A DNA stretch of 60,263 nt. It comes from Bacteroidota bacterium. GTDB taxonomy: Bacteria; Bacteroidota; Bacteroidia; Bacteroidales; B39-G9. Positions 44,040 through 53,463 of this stretch are shown here, one piece after another. The notes below the pieces were generated by a model. That model saw only the letters and a program-made list of their open reading frames with translations. It made no database searches and was not told where the DNA came from. The translations under genes were made by a program, and so were the position numbers. The stretch spans positions 1 to 60,263 of the forward strand of contig JADFUR010000062.1 in assembly GCA_015222055.1 (NCBI GenBank), in the 5' to 3' direction. Numbering within the stretch: position 1 is the stretch's first letter; each line of letters opens with the position of its first letter.

Positions 44040-45194
44040 ATGAATGTTTATGCCAACAAAAAAAAATGGAAATTTTTACTTTTTATTGTAGCAGTAATAA
44101 TTGGTTTGTCTTCTTTAAAATATACCGACATATTAATTAAAAAATTATCCATAGAAGAAAGAAAAAAAGTTGAGATGTGGGCAGAAGGCACAAAGCAACT
44201 TGTCAATAATGAGAATCCCGAGCAAGATGTAACATTTATTCTGAAAACTATTGAAAAAAACGAAACCGTTCCTGTTATTCTAACAAACGAAAACGACAGT
44301 ATTATTGCATATAGAAATCTTAAGCACTTAAAATTTCATAAAAAAGAGTTTCTCAAGAGACAACTAAAATTAATGAAAGAAGAGCATGATCGAATAGAAA
44401 TAATTATTACAAAAGATAGTAAAAATTTTATTTATTATAAGAGATCAATATTATTAAAACAGTTGGCTATTTATCCATATGTTCAGCTAGGCGTAATAGT
44501 GTTGTTTATATTAATTTCATATCTTGCATTTAGCTCATCGAGAAAGTCTGAACAAAATAAAGTTTGGGTTGGTATGTCAAAAGAAACTGCACATCAATTA
44601 GGAACCCCAATTTCATCGTTAATGGCTTGGGTCGAAATATTAAGGGAAAATGAAGAGAATACTGAATATTTGCAAGAAGTAGAAAAAGACGTAAATCGTT
44701 TGCAGAAAATTGCCGATAGGTTTTCTAAAATTGGTTCGACCCCAATTCTTGTTGAGGCTAATATTATTGACTTATTATGCAATTCAATAAATTACATGAA
44801 AACAAGAGTGTCAAAAGATGTTGTTTTTAATTTGCATTTTTCTTCTGACAAACAAATTTTTGTGCCACTTAATAATTCTTTATTCTCATGGGTTGTTGAA
44901 AACTTGTTAAAAAATGCAACGGATGCAATTAATGGAAATGGAACAATAGACATTTTTCTTGAAGAAATTAAAAGAGGGGTAAATATAGATATTAAAGATT
45001 CTGGAAAAGGAATTCAGAAATCAAAGCAAAAAATAATTTTTAATCCAGGAGTAACAACAAAAAGCCGCGGCTGGGGCTTGGGATTATCATTGTCGAAACG
45101 AATTGTAGAGCAATATCACGCAGGGAAAATTTTTGTAAAAAATTCAGAAATTAATATTGGAACAACTTTTAGAATAGTTCTTCCAATAAAATAA
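44040..45194 (+). CDS. Membrane sensor histidine kinase
   Basis: The 384-residue protein has two transmembrane helices (FLLFIVAVIIGLSSL near 12-26 and YPYVQLGVIVLFILISYLAF near 144-163) around a small extracytoplasmic domain of about 115 residues. The kinase core follows: H-box KETAHQLGTPISSLMAW with phospho-acceptor H185, N-box NLLKNATDAI, G1 DSGKGIQ, F/G2 GWGLGLSLSKRIV. No response regulator gene is adjacent, so its partner is unlinked. The signal is unknown; its association with an AsmA gene hints at envelope state. Confidence 0.92.
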   Translation: MNVYANKKKWKFLLFIVAVIIGLSSLKYTDILIKKLSIEERKKVEMWAEGTKQLVNNENPEQDVTFILKTIEKNETVPVILTNENDSIIAYRNLKHLKFHKKEFLKRQLKLMKEEHDRIEIIITKDSKNFIYYKRSILLKQLAIYPYVQLGVIVLFILISYLAFSSSRKSEQNKVWVGMSKETAHQLGTPISSLMAWVEILRENEENTEYLQEVEKDVNRLQKIADRFSKIGSTPILVEANIIDLLCNSINYMKTRVSKDVVFNLHFSSDKQIFVPLNNSLFSWVVENLLKNATDAINGNGTIDIFLEEIKRGVNIDIKDSGKGIQKSKQKIIFNPGVTTKSRGWGLGLSLSKRIVEQYHAGKIFVKNSEINIGTTFRIVLPIK

Positions 45195-45310
45195 AGAAAC
45201 GATTTCGTTTTTTTTAAGCATTTATAGAGCTTATTCTAATTTAGTACACGAATAAAAAAACGTCATTTTTTGAATTTAAAAGAAAAGAAAAATAATCACA
45301 GTTTAATTTT

Positions 45311-45340
45311 TTGGTTTGTTAATATTAATTTATAATTTTG
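45311..45340 (+). promoter_or_regulatory. Candidate promoter of the DUF177-rpmF-fabH operon
   Basis: TAATTTTG at 45333-45340 matches the Bacteroidetes -7 consensus, with TTG at 45311-45313 nineteen bases upstream as the -33 element. The TTG start of the first gene is 24 bases downstream. Confidence 0.65.
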
Positions 45341-45363
45341 CACGGATTTTTATCTAACTAAAA

Positions 45364-45885
45364 TTGAAATATTTAAAACAATATTGTGTTCCTATAAGGG
45401 AATTAAAACAAGAGGGTTCAAGTTTTGATTTGTTTGTAGACGAAAAGTTCTTTGAGCAGTTTGAAAATTCAGATATAAAAAAAGGAAATGTAAATGTTAA
45501 CATAATATTAACAAAAACGGCTCAGAATATTATTTTAAGTTTTAATATTGTTGGAAGCGTTAATGTTATTTGTGACAGGTGCCTTGATTATTTTGATTTG
45601 CCAATTAAAATTAAAGAAAAATTGGTTTTCGTTTTTAGCGATGAAAACAAATCATTATCAGACGATTTCATTACTCTTAATAAAGATAAAAATGAAATTA
45701 ATGTGGCACAATATATTTATGAATTTATTACATTAAGTTTGCCAATAAAAAAAACTCATCCAAACGATGAATTCGGTAACAGTACATGTAACAAAAAAAT
45801 GCTTGAAAAGCTTAAAGTCTATACACAAAAAAAAGAAACGCAGATAGACCCTAGATGGAATAAATTAAAAAATTTAATTAAATAA
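45364..45885 (+). CDS. YceD/DUF177 family protein
   Basis: The 173-residue protein carries the DUF177 signature VNVICDRCLDYFDLPIKIKEKLVF (about 72-95) and ends ETQIDPRWNKLKNL, a conserved tail in the family. It lies directly before rpmF, the standard arrangement; the E. coli homologue YceD is linked to 23S rRNA accumulation. Only a TTG start (45364) is available, 24 bases after the candidate promoter. The second CxxC pair often present after the first is absent, although CNKKM near residue 140 keeps one cysteine. Confidence 0.9.
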   Translation: MKYLKQYCVPIRELKQEGSSFDLFVDEKFFEQFENSDIKKGNVNVNIILTKTAQNIILSFNIVGSVNVICDRCLDYFDLPIKIKEKLVFVFSDENKSLSDDFITLNKDKNEINVAQYIYEFITLSLPIKKTHPNDEFGNSTCNKKMLEKLKVYTQKKETQIDPRWNKLKNLIK

Positions 45886-45894
45886 AATAAGAAA

Positions 45895-46080
45895 ATGGCA
45901 CATCCGAAAAGTAGAATCTCAAAACAAAGAAAACACAAAAGAAGAACACATTACAAAGCAGAATTGCCAACATTGGCAACTTGTTCTAATTGCGGAGCTA
46001 CTGTAGAGTATCACAGAGTATGCGCAGAATGTGGTTATTACAGAGGGAAACTCGCAGTTGAAAAATTTGCTAAAGTATAA
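45895..46080 (+). CDS. rpmF: 50S ribosomal protein bL32
   Basis: The 61-residue protein opens AHPKSRISKQRKHKRRTHYKA and has a CxxC-x9-CxxC zinc ribbon (CSNCG...CAECGYYRG), so it is the zinc-binding form of bL32. Length and sequence are typical. It follows the DUF177 gene by 9 bases and precedes fabH by 69 bases. Confidence 0.98.
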   Translation: MAHPKSRISKQRKHKRRTHYKAELPTLATCSNCGATVEYHRVCAECGYYRGKLAVEKFAKV

Positions 46081-46149
46081 TTTAGAAAACTGTGGTTTTT
46101 TTTCGTTTGCTGTTTTGTGTTATTGAAGTGTGTTTAACATAAAAATTTA

Positions 46150-47157
46150 ATGATGGCAACAATTCGTGCAAAGATAACCGGAGTAGGAGCCTTTGTTCCT
46201 GAATACATTTTGAACAACCAAGAGTTGAGTAAAATGGTAGATACTTCTGATGAATGGATAATGACCAGAATCGGTATCAAAGAAAGAAGGATTTTAAAAG
46301 GAGAGGGAAAAGGATCTTCTTATTTAGGAGAAAAGGCGGTTACGCAATTACTTAAGAAAACGGGAACACTACCCGAAGAAGTAGATGTGCTTCTTTGTGC
46401 AACTGTTACTCCAGATGTTAAATTTCCTGCAACTGCTAATATTATTAGCGATAAAGTAGGAATAAAAAATGCATTTGGTTATGACATTAATGCAGGATGC
46501 TCAAGCTTTTTGTTTGCCTTATCGACAGGTGCAAAATATATTCAGTCGGGGCAATATAAAAAAGTTGTTATTGTTGGTGCAGAAAAAATGTCATCAATTG
46601 TTGACTATACAAACAGAAATGTTTGTCCAATTTTTGGTGATGGTGCCGTAGCTGTATTGCTTGAACCCACAATGGAAGATGTCGGTATAGTAGATGAAAT
46701 ATTACATACAGATGGTTTTGGACGTAAATATTTACATCAAGTTGCAGGCGGTTCAATAAAATCTGCATCACATGAAACCGTTGATGCTAAAGAACATTAC
46801 ATTTTTCAAGACGGGAAAACCGTTTTTAAATATGCAGTATCTGATATGGCTGATGTCTCTGTGGAGATGATGAAGAAACATAATTTGTCAAAAAGCGATT
46901 TAAATTGGTTTGTACCTCATCAAGCAAATATGAGAATTATTGAAGCGGTTGCTAAGCGTATGTGTATTGATAAAGAACAAGTAATGATAAATATTCAGAA
47001 GTATGGAAACACAACTTCTGCAACAATTCCTCTTTGTCTTTATGATTGGGAAAAAATGTTAAAAAAAGGAGATAATTTAATATTGTCAACTTTTGGAGCA
47101 GGATTTACTTGGGGAGCTATTTATTTAAAATGGGCTTATGATGGAAATAATATATAA
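46150..47157 (+). CDS. fabH: 3-oxoacyl-ACP synthase III
   Basis: This enzyme condenses acetyl-CoA (or branched acyl-CoA) with malonyl-ACP to start fatty acid synthesis. The Cys-His-Asn triad is C117 in [14 protein letters not shown]257 in [11 protein letters not shown] and N287 in [30 protein letters not shown] is the N-terminal signature and [14 protein letters not shown] the C-terminal one. 335 residues is standard. Bacteroidetes usually have plsX between rpmF and fabH; here that gene is absent. A terminator follows at 47166-47196. Confidence 0.97.
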   Translation: MMATIRAKITGVGAFVPEYILNNQELSKMVDTSDEWIMTRIGIKERRILKGEGKGSSYLGEKAVTQLLKKTGTLPEEVDVLLCATVTPDVKFPATANIISDKVGIKNAFGYDINAGCSSFLFALSTGAKYIQSGQYKKVVIVGAEKMSSIVDYTNRNVCPIFGDGAVAVLLEPTMEDVGIVDEILHTDGFGRKYLHQVAGGSIKSASHETVDAKEHYIFQDGKTVFKYAVSDMADVSVEMMKKHNLSKSDLNWFVPHQANMRIIEAVAKRMCIDKEQVMINIQKYGNTTSATIPLCLYDWEKMLKKGDNLILSTFGAGFTWGAIYLKWAYDGNNI

Positions 47158-47165
47158 AGGTTTTT

Positions 47166-47196
47166 AAAAACTCTCAAAAACGAGAGTTTTTTTTTT
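47166..47196 (+). terminator. Rho-independent terminator after fabH
   Basis: AAACTCTC and GAGAGTTT pair around a 6-base loop and are followed by a run of T residues, 9 bases after the fabH stop. It separates the fatty-acid and ATP synthase units. Confidence 0.85.
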
Positions 47197-47254
47197 GAAA
47201 AAAAATATACACCTTTGTGTTTAAAATAGAAAAAACAATTAAAATGATATAAAG

Positions 47255-47638
47255 ATGGCAAAAACTATTGAAGTAGAAAGCAAAGCAATAAATTTAATAG
47301 GTTCAGGAACAACTATTACTGGCGATATTAATTCCGATGGAGATATTAGGATTGAAGGCTCAATTATTGGGAATGTAAATGCTAGAGGAAAAGTTGTTGT
47401 AGGAATCACTGGAAAAATAGCTGGAGAAATTACATGTAAAAACTTTGATTTGTCGGGTAAGGTTGACGGAAAGGTTAATGCAGAAAAATTATTGTCGTTT
47501 AAATCAACAGCAAATTTTTTAGGCGATATTAATGCTGGTAAATTGGCTGTTGAGCCAGGTGCAGTTTTTACAGGCACCTGTAAAATGAAAGAAAACGGTG
47601 TAAATCCATCAACATTAAATCCAGGAAAAAAAGCTTAA
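47255..47638 (+). CDS. Bactofilin (polymer-forming cytoskeletal protein)
   Basis: The 127-residue protein is a right-handed beta-helix with the bactofilin repeat pattern: NLIGSGTTITGDINSDGDIRIEGSIIGNV, KVVVGITGKIAGEITCKNFDLSGKVDGKV and GDINAGKLAVEPGAVFTGTCKM. Bactofilins polymerise without nucleotide and scaffold cell-wall or envelope machinery. It is the first gene of the ATP synthase operon here, with only one base between its stop and the TTG of atpZ. I recall the bactofilin-atpZ pairing from other Bacteroidetes, which suggests conserved co-expression rather than chance. Confidence 0.92.
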   Translation: MAKTIEVESKAINLIGSGTTITGDINSDGDIRIEGSIIGNVNARGKVVVGITGKIAGEITCKNFDLSGKVDGKVNAEKLLSFKSTANFLGDINAGKLAVEPGAVFTGTCKMKENGVNPSTLNPGKKA

Positions 47639-47639
47639 G

Positions 47640-47852
47640 TTGAACAAGGAAAAACCAAATTGCCATAACTACTTAAAATACTCAGGTATTGCATTTCAAA
47701 TGCTTATAATAATTTTAATTGGAGTTTTTGGTGGAATGGAATTAGATAAATCTATTTCTTGGAATTTTCCTGTTTTTACCTTGATCTTTTCAATATTATC
47801 TGTGTCCTTTTCAATTTATTATGTAGTTAAAGATATAATAAAATTTAAATAA
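47640..47852 (+). CDS. AtpZ/AtpI-family ATP synthase assembly factor
   Basis: The 70-residue protein has two transmembrane helices (about 17-30 and 42-62) joined by GVFGGMELDKSISWNFPVF; the GxxxGxxLD motif is typical of the AtpZ/AtpI family, which helps assemble the c-ring or supplies Mg or Ca. Its start is TTG, one base after the bactofilin stop. It precedes a second small membrane protein and atpB. Confidence 0.85.
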   Translation: MNKEKPNCHNYLKYSGIAFQMLIIILIGVFGGMELDKSISWNFPVFTLIFSILSVSFSIYYVVKDIIKFK

Positions 47853-47853
47853 A

Positions 47854-48234
47854 TTGCTTAAAAAGTTTTTTAGAAAAATATTGTTTTCTTCAATTGTAAT
47901 TTTAATAATTGCAACAGTATTGTTTATGTCAGTATTGAAAGAATATTATATGCCAATATATTTTTATTCCTTTATATTCTGTTTTGTTGTTACCAGTCTT
48001 TTTCATTTTGTGTTAGTTAATGTTAGTAACAAAAAATCGGCAACATTTGCTAATAAATATTTACTATTAACAACTATTAAATTGTTTGTTTATTTAATTT
48101 TTGTTGCATCTTATTTGGTATTTGTAAAAATTAATGTATTTTGGTTTGTAATAAGTTTTGTAATAATATACGCCTTTTTTGCTGTCTTTGAGCTTTTTGA
48201 AGTATTATCAATGTTAAAAAAGAAAATGAATTAG
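47854..48234 (+). CDS. Small membrane protein in the AtpI position
   Basis: The 126-residue protein has four hydrophobic spans (FSSIVILIIATVLFMSVL, YSFIFCFVVTSLFHFVLV, LFVYLIFVASYLVFV and FWFVISFVIIYAFFAVFEL), the topology of AtpI. Position directly before atpB supports an ATP synthase accessory role, but sequence similarity to AtpI is weak by eye. Its start is TTG 47854, one base after the atpZ stop, so these three genes are closely coupled and two use TTG starts. Confidence 0.7.
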   Translation: MLKKFFRKILFSSIVILIIATVLFMSVLKEYYMPIYFYSFIFCFVVTSLFHFVLVNVSNKKSATFANKYLLLTTIKLFVYLIFVASYLVFVKINVFWFVISFVIIYAFFAVFELFEVLSMLKKKMN

Positions 48235-48293
48235 ATGAAAAAAAATAATTTCTATTGTTTTTTTCCGTTATTATAGATAAATGAATTTTGTAG

Positions 48294-49385
48294 ATGATTA
48301 ATTTAAGAAAGAACATAGTTAAATGTCTTTTAACAATTGTAATGATTTTTAGCATATCATTTGTTACAGTTGCAAATGAAAATCAAGAAGAAGAATCAAC
48401 CAAGTTTAAACCCGGAGAATTTATTATGCATCATATTTATGATGCACACGAATGGAATATATGCCGAGTGGGAGAAATTCAGGTTTATATTCCCTTGTTA
48501 ATTATTGTTCGTAGCGAAACAAAAGGATGGAATGTTTTTAGTTCAAGAAAATTTCAACACGGTGAAAAATCATACAAAGGATTTAGATTAGAAAAAAAAG
48601 GAAAATATAAAGGAAAGGTTGTTGAAGTTTTAGACGATGGTATAACAATTGATTCAAAAGCATCTTTACCACTAGATTTCTCAATAACAAAAGATGTTTT
48701 AGGTGTTTTTGTTAGTCTTATATTAATGCTTTGGGTTTTTTTGTCAGTCGCAAAAGCTTATGTTAAAAATCGGGGAAAAGCACCAAAAGGTATTCAATCG
48801 GCTGTTGAACCAATAATTCTTTTTGTTCGTGACGATATAGCCAAACAATCTATAGGCGAGAAACAATACGAACGCTTTACACCTTTTTTGTTGACAATAT
48901 TTTTCTTTATTTTAATAAATAATTTAGCTGGGCTAATTCCAATATTCCCTTTTGGTGCAAATCTTACCGGAAATATTACCATTACAATGGTTTTAGCTTT
49001 GTTTACATTCTTTGTCACAAATTTTAGTGGAAACAAGCATTATTGGAAAGATATTTTTAACTCATCAACAATTCCTTGGTGGTTGAAATTTCCAATACCA
49101 TTGGTGCCAATAGTTGAAATACTTGGAATGTTTACAAAACCATTAATTTTAATGATTCGTCTTTTCGCAAACATGTCTTCAGGACATATCATTGCATTAG
49201 GATTTTTTAGTCTAATATTTGTTTTTGGTGAAATGTCTGTAGGGATTGGTTATGGTGTTTCTGTATTATCAATTGCTTTTTCAATTTTTATGACAATGCT
49301 TGATTTATTGATTTCCGTTATTCAAGCTTATGTTTTTACATTGTTGTCAGCAATATATTTTGGAATGGCAACAGAAGAGCATTAA
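48294..49385 (+). CDS. atpB: ATP synthase F0 subunit a
   Basis: The proton-channel stator subunit. The 363-residue protein is longer than the E. coli form (271) because of a signal-like N-terminus (VKCLLTIVMIFSISFVTVANE) and an extracytoplasmic insert of about 110 residues before the first core helix, as is usual in Bacteroidetes. Core motifs are NNLAGLIPIFPFGANLTGN, the essential arginine in LILMIRLFANMSSGHI and VIQAYVFTLLSAIYF. It lies 42 bases upstream of atpE. Confidence 0.96.
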   Translation: MINLRKNIVKCLLTIVMIFSISFVTVANENQEEESTKFKPGEFIMHHIYDAHEWNICRVGEIQVYIPLLIIVRSETKGWNVFSSRKFQHGEKSYKGFRLEKKGKYKGKVVEVLDDGITIDSKASLPLDFSITKDVLGVFVSLILMLWVFLSVAKAYVKNRGKAPKGIQSAVEPIILFVRDDIAKQSIGEKQYERFTPFLLTIFFFILINNLAGLIPIFPFGANLTGNITITMVLALFTFFVTNFSGNKHYWKDIFNSSTIPWWLKFPIPLVPIVEILGMFTKPLILMIRLFANMSSGHIIALGFFSLIFVFGEMSVGIGYGVSVLSIAFSIFMTMLDLLISVIQAYVFTLLSAIYFGMATEEH

Positions 49386-49427
49386 TTTAATTTTAAATAT
49401 TTTTTTATTAACTAAATATATATAAAC

Positions 49428-49688
49428 ATGATTAATTTATTAATTGTTTTACAAGCCGTTGCAGGTGGTGCCGCTTTAGCAAAATTAGGAGCAGCAATTG
49501 GAGCAGCATTAAGTGTTTTTGGTGCAGCTTTTGGTATAAGTAAAATTGGTAATGGTGCAATGGAAGCTATTGCTCGCCAACCAGAGGCAGCAGGTGACGT
49601 TCGTTCAAATATGATTGTTTCTGCAGCCCTTATTGAAGGTGTTGCTTTTTTTGCAATTGTTGTTTGTCTACTTATTCTTTTTGTTTAA
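49428..49688 (+). CDS. atpE: ATP synthase F0 subunit c
   Basis: The 86-residue hairpin has a glycine/alanine-rich first helix (LGAAIGAALSVFGAAFGI), the polar loop AIARQPEA and a second helix with the ion-binding carboxylate E70 in ALIEGVAFFAIV. The residue after the glutamate is glycine and the first helix has no glutamine at the ion site, so a proton-type ring is more likely than a sodium type. A strong hairpin follows before atpF. Confidence 0.97.
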   Translation: MINLLIVLQAVAGGAALAKLGAAIGAALSVFGAAFGISKIGNGAMEAIARQPEAAGDVRSNMIVSAALIEGVAFFAIVVCLLILFV

Positions 49689-49700
49689 GTACAATTTTTT

Positions 49701-49737
49701 AACCCCATGTTTTAGCGGTTGGCTAAAACATGAGGTT
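49701..49737 (+). other. Intra-operon hairpin between atpE and atpF
   Basis: CATGTTTTAG (49706-49715) pairs perfectly with CTAAAACATG (49723-49732) around a 7-base loop, and outer AACC/GGTT extends the stem past one mismatch. It lies 12 bases after atpE, in the only sizeable gap (113 bases) inside the F0 genes, and is followed by TTTTATAAAA. It may partly terminate or protect the atpE message so that subunit c, needed in many copies, is made in excess. Confidence 0.65.
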
Positions 49738-49801
49738 TTATAAAACAATTTATTTTGATAATTACAGATTGTTTTTAGTATTAATTTAAAACATAATTGT
49801 A

Positions 49802-50296
49802 ATGGAATTAGTAACTCCTGGATTAGGTTTGTTTTTTTGGATGGTTGTCTCTTTTTCAATAGTTTTGTTATTATTGGGGAAATTTGCATGGAAACCAATT
49901 TTGAATGCATTGAAAGAAAGAGAAAATTCTATTGATGACGCATTGCAATCAGCAGAAAAAGCAAGAGAAGAAATGTCTCATTTAAAAGCAGATAATGAAC
50001 AAATTATTAAAGAGGCAAAGCTACAAAGAGAAAAGTTAATAAGGGACGCAAAAGAAGTTAGAGGGAAAATAATTGAAGAAGCTTCTGTTCTGGCCGATAA
50101 AGAAGCCAAGAAAATAATTGAAAAGGCTAAAATAACTATTCAAAATGAAAAGGAATCGGCAATAATTGAAATTAAAAATCAAATATCTTTAGTTTCTATT
50201 GATATTGCTGAAAAACTTATTAAACAAGAACTGTCGAAAGATAAAAAACAAGACGATTTAATTAATAATCTATTGGAAGAAATAAAGATTAATTAA
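49802..50296 (+). CDS. atpF: ATP synthase F0 subunit b
   Basis: The 164-residue peripheral-stalk protein has one N-terminal transmembrane helix (GLGLFFWMVVSFSIVLLLLGKFAW) followed by KPILNALKERENSIDDALQSAEKAREEM and a long charged coiled coil to the end, the classical b-subunit pattern. It lies between atpE and atpH. Confidence 0.95.
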   Translation: MELVTPGLGLFFWMVVSFSIVLLLLGKFAWKPILNALKERENSIDDALQSAEKAREEMSHLKADNEQIIKEAKLQREKLIRDAKEVRGKIIEEASVLADKEAKKIIEKAKITIQNEKESAIIEIKNQISLVSIDIAEKLIKQELSKDKKQDDLINNLLEEIKIN

Positions 50297-50338
50297 ATCC
50301 TCTTTGATTTCAATATAACAATTTAGAAGTTTTTACTT

Positions 50339-50899
50339 ATGAATGAAAGTAAAATTTCAGTAAGATATGCTAAAGCGATATTTGCTTATGCATTAGAAAA
50401 AAATATTTTAGAGACTGTTAAAACTGACATTTTTCTAATTTACGAAGTTTGTCAACAAGAAACAGATTTTATTACACTTTTGGAGAGTCCTGTTCTGAAA
50501 ACATCACAAAAGAAAAAAGTTGTTCAAAAAATATTTCAAGACAAAATAAATTCGGGCACACTTTCTTTTTTAAATTTAGTTTTTGTAAATAAAAGAGAGG
50601 CTTTTTTAAAGAATATTGCCAGAAATTTTTTTAGAATTTACAGAATCCATAAAGGTATTAAACAGGTTGTTTTTACAAGTTCTTGTGAAATTAATGATGA
50701 ATTAAGACAAAATATTCGAAAGCTAATAAAAAGTGAATTTAGTGAGAAATTTGAATTAACAGAGTTTGTTGATGAAAGTTTGATTGGAGGATTTGTTTTG
50801 CGTGTCGAAGATCAACAATATGATGCGAGTATGTTAAATAAATTAGATAAATTAAAAAGAGAGCTAATAGATTTATCCTTTGATAAAATTTATAGTTAA
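50339..50899 (+). CDS. atpH: ATP synthase F1 subunit delta
   Basis: The 186-residue protein begins [20 protein letters not shown], the delta-subunit signature, and ends [31 protein letters not shown], matching the conserved C-terminal GGxxxxxxDxxxDxSxxxxL motif. It joins the b stalk to the top of F1. It follows atpF by 42 bases. Confidence 0.95.
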   Translation: MNESKISVRYAKAIFAYALEKNILETVKTDIFLIYEVCQQETDFITLLESPVLKTSQKKKVVQKIFQDKINSGTLSFLNLVFVNKREAFLKNIARNFFRIYRIHKGIKQVVFTSSCEINDELRQNIRKLIKSEFSEKFELTEFVDESLIGGFVLRVEDQQYDASMLNKLDKLKRELIDLSFDKIYS

Positions 50900-50955
50900 A
50901 AAATTTATCAACTTTTTGTATATATAGAAATAAAAAACAATTTAATATTAAGAAT

Positions 50956-52533
50956 ATGACAAATATAAAACCGGCAGAAGTTTCAGAAATAATAAAACAA
51001 CAAATTGAAGGTTTTAAATCGGAAGTAGCTTTAGATGAGGTTGGAACAGTTTTAACTGTTGGTGATGGAATAGCACGTATTTACGGTTTGTCAAATGTTG
51101 AATCAAACGAAATTATTGAATTTAAAAATGGCATTGAAGGCATTGTGCTGAATCTTGAAGAAGATAATGTTGGAGCCGTTTTGTTAGGACCATCTCAACA
51201 AATAAAAGAAGGGGATATAGTAAAAAGAACAAAAAAAATTGCCTCAATAGAAGTTGGAGAAGGCTTACTCGGAAGAATTATAAATACAATTGGCCAACCT
51301 TTAGATGGTAAAGGGCCAATTCAAGGGAAAACATATGAAATGCCACTTGAAAGAAAAGCACCTGGAGTACTTTATCGTCAGCCTGTAAAACAGCCTTTAC
51401 AGTCGGGAATAAAAGCTATTGATGCAATGATTCCTGTTGGTATGGGACAAAGAGAGCTTATTATTGGCGATAGACAAACAGGAAAAACAGCAATTGCTAT
51501 TGACACAATAATTAATCAAAAAGAGTCTTATGAAAAAGGAAATCCAGTATACTGTATATATGTAGCTATAGGACAAAAGGGATCAACAATAGCAACAATA
51601 GCAAAAACGCTTGAAGAACACGGAGCAATGGAATATACGGTTGTTGTAGCGTCTACAGCCTCTGACCCTGCTGCTATGCAGTTTTATGCACCTTTTACAG
51701 GAGCCTCTATTGGCGAATTTTTTAGAGATACCGGACGAAATGCCTTAATTGTTTTTGATGATTTATCAAAACAAGCTGTTTCTTATCGAGAAGTTTCTTT
51801 ATTACTTCGTCGTCCTCCAGGAAGAGAAGCTTATCCAGGTGATGTGTTTTATCTTCATTCAAGATTATTAGAAAGAGCTGCAAAAATAATTGAGTCAGAC
51901 GTAATTGCGAGACAAATGAACGATTTGCCAGAATCGATTAAAAATTTAGTTAAAGGTGGAGGTTCGTTGACAGCATTGCCTATTATTGAAACTCAGGCTG
52001 GAGATGTGTCTGCCTATATCCCTACTAATGTTATTTCTATTACTGATGGACAAATTTTTTTAGAATCAGATTTGTTTAATTCTGGTATTCGTCCTGCTAT
52101 TAATGTTGGTATATCTGTATCACGCGTTGGAGGTAATGCCCAAATAAAATCAATGAAGAAAGTTGCCGGAACGTTAAAAATCGACCAGGCACAATATCGT
52201 GAATTAGAAGCTTTTTCAAAATTTGGCTCTGATATTGATGATGCAACAATGGCAGTTCTTGATAAAGGAAGAAAAAATGTAGAAATATTCAAACAAGGAC
52301 AATATTCCCCTGTAAAAGTAGAAAAACAAATTGCAATTATTTATTGTGGTATGAAGGGGCTTCTTTCTTCTGTACCTGTTGAAAAGATTGGTTATTTTGA
52401 AAAAGAATATTTAGAAAGGCTTGAAAATAATCACAGTGATGTATTAGAAAAAATAAAACAAGGTGATTTATCAGAAGAAGTTAAAATGGTTCTTGAACAG
52501 CTTGCAAAAGAAACAGCTCTTAATTTTGATTAG
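50956..52533 (+). CDS. atpA: ATP synthase F1 subunit alpha
   Basis: The 525-residue non-catalytic nucleotide-binding subunit has the P-loop [13 protein letters not shown] (about 169-181), [40 protein letters not shown] and the family signature [14 protein letters not shown]. Length and motif order are typical. It precedes atpG by 26 bases. Confidence 0.98.
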   Translation: MTNIKPAEVSEIIKQQIEGFKSEVALDEVGTVLTVGDGIARIYGLSNVESNEIIEFKNGIEGIVLNLEEDNVGAVLLGPSQQIKEGDIVKRTKKIASIEVGEGLLGRIINTIGQPLDGKGPIQGKTYEMPLERKAPGVLYRQPVKQPLQSGIKAIDAMIPVGMGQRELIIGDRQTGKTAIAIDTIINQKESYEKGNPVYCIYVAIGQKGSTIATIAKTLEEHGAMEYTVVVASTASDPAAMQFYAPFTGASIGEFFRDTGRNALIVFDDLSKQAVSYREVSLLLRRPPGREAYPGDVFYLHSRLLERAAKIIESDVIARQMNDLPESIKNLVKGGGSLTALPIIETQAGDVSAYIPTNVISITDGQIFLESDLFNSGIRPAINVGISVSRVGGNAQIKSMKKVAGTLKIDQAQYRELEAFSKFGSDIDDATMAVLDKGRKNVEIFKQGQYSPVKVEKQIAIIYCGMKGLLSSVPVEKIGYFEKEYLERLENNHSDVLEKIKQGDLSEEVKMVLEQLAKETALNFD

Positions 52534-52559
52534 TATAATATAGACGTATTGAAATTCAT

Positions 52560-53444
52560 ATGGCAAATTTAAAAGAAATAAGAAATAGAATATCTTCAGT
52601 AGCGACTACTGAGCAGGTTACATCTGCCATGAAAATGGTGGCGGCTGCAAAGTTAAAAAAAACACAAGATGCCATAACAAAAATTAGTCCATATGCCAAT
52701 AAGCTTCATGAAATATTAACTAGTCTCTCGGATGACGAACAAATTACAAAAGAAAATGTTTATTTTCAGAAAAAGCCGGAAAAAAACATTTTAATTGTTT
52801 TTGTTTCTTCAAATAGAGGCTTGTGCGGGGCGTTTAATTCTAATGTAATAAAACGAGGCTTTGAAATAGCACAAAAAAAATATTCTAAGCAATTAGAATG
52901 TGGAAATGTAAGTTTCATTGCAATTGGTAAATATGCAAACGAATTTTTGAGAAAAAACAATCTAAATATTACAAGACGTTTTGGCAATGTTTTTGATAAT
53001 TTGACTTTTGAAAATGTTGTTCCAATAGCTCAATATTTAATGAATGGTTTTAGTTCCGGCTATTTTGATAAGATTGATATAATATATAATAGGTTTAAAA
53101 ATGCTGCTGTTCAAATTTTATCTGTTGAACAATTTTTGCCTATAAAAGCAAGTGATAACAAAGAAATTGAAAAATCAATTGAACAAGACTTTATTTTTGA
53201 GCCAACAAAAAAATATATTGTTAATGAATTAATCCCCAAATCATTAAAAATACAGTTGTATAAAGCCCTTTTAGATTCCTACGCTTCGGAGCATGGTGCC
53301 AGAATGACGGCAATGCATAAAGCAACAGATAATGCTAATAATATTATTAGAGATTTACGCGTTGAATATAATAAAGCTCGTCAAGCATCAATCACCTCTG
53401 AAATTCTTGAGATAGTAAGTGGTGCAGAAGCATTAAAAAAATAA
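52560..53444 (+). CDS. atpG: ATP synthase F1 subunit gamma
   Basis: The 294-residue central-shaft subunit begins LKEIRNRISSVATTEQVTSAMKMVAAAKLKK and ends LRVEYNKARQASITSEILEIVSGAEAL, the two coiled-coil termini; SSNRGLCGAFNSN is the conserved middle motif and ASEHGARMTAMHKATDNA precedes the C-terminal helix. It is the last gene of the operon here; atpD and atpC are not in the window, as is common in Bacteroidetes where they lie elsewhere. Confidence 0.97.
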   Translation: MANLKEIRNRISSVATTEQVTSAMKMVAAAKLKKTQDAITKISPYANKLHEILTSLSDDEQITKENVYFQKKPEKNILIVFVSSNRGLCGAFNSNVIKRGFEIAQKKYSKQLECGNVSFIAIGKYANEFLRKNNLNITRRFGNVFDNLTFENVVPIAQYLMNGFSSGYFDKIDIIYNRFKNAAVQILSVEQFLPIKASDNKEIEKSIEQDFIFEPTKKYIVNELIPKSLKIQLYKALLDSYASEHGARMTAMHKATDNANNIIRDLRVEYNKARQASITSEILEIVSGAEALKK

Positions 53445-53463
53445 AAACATTCAAATCAGTGAG

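Noticed and set aside
49428-49688. Sodium-dependent ATP synthase c-ring
   Set aside because: The ion-site glutamate is followed by Gly and the first helix lacks the glutamine of Na-type rings.
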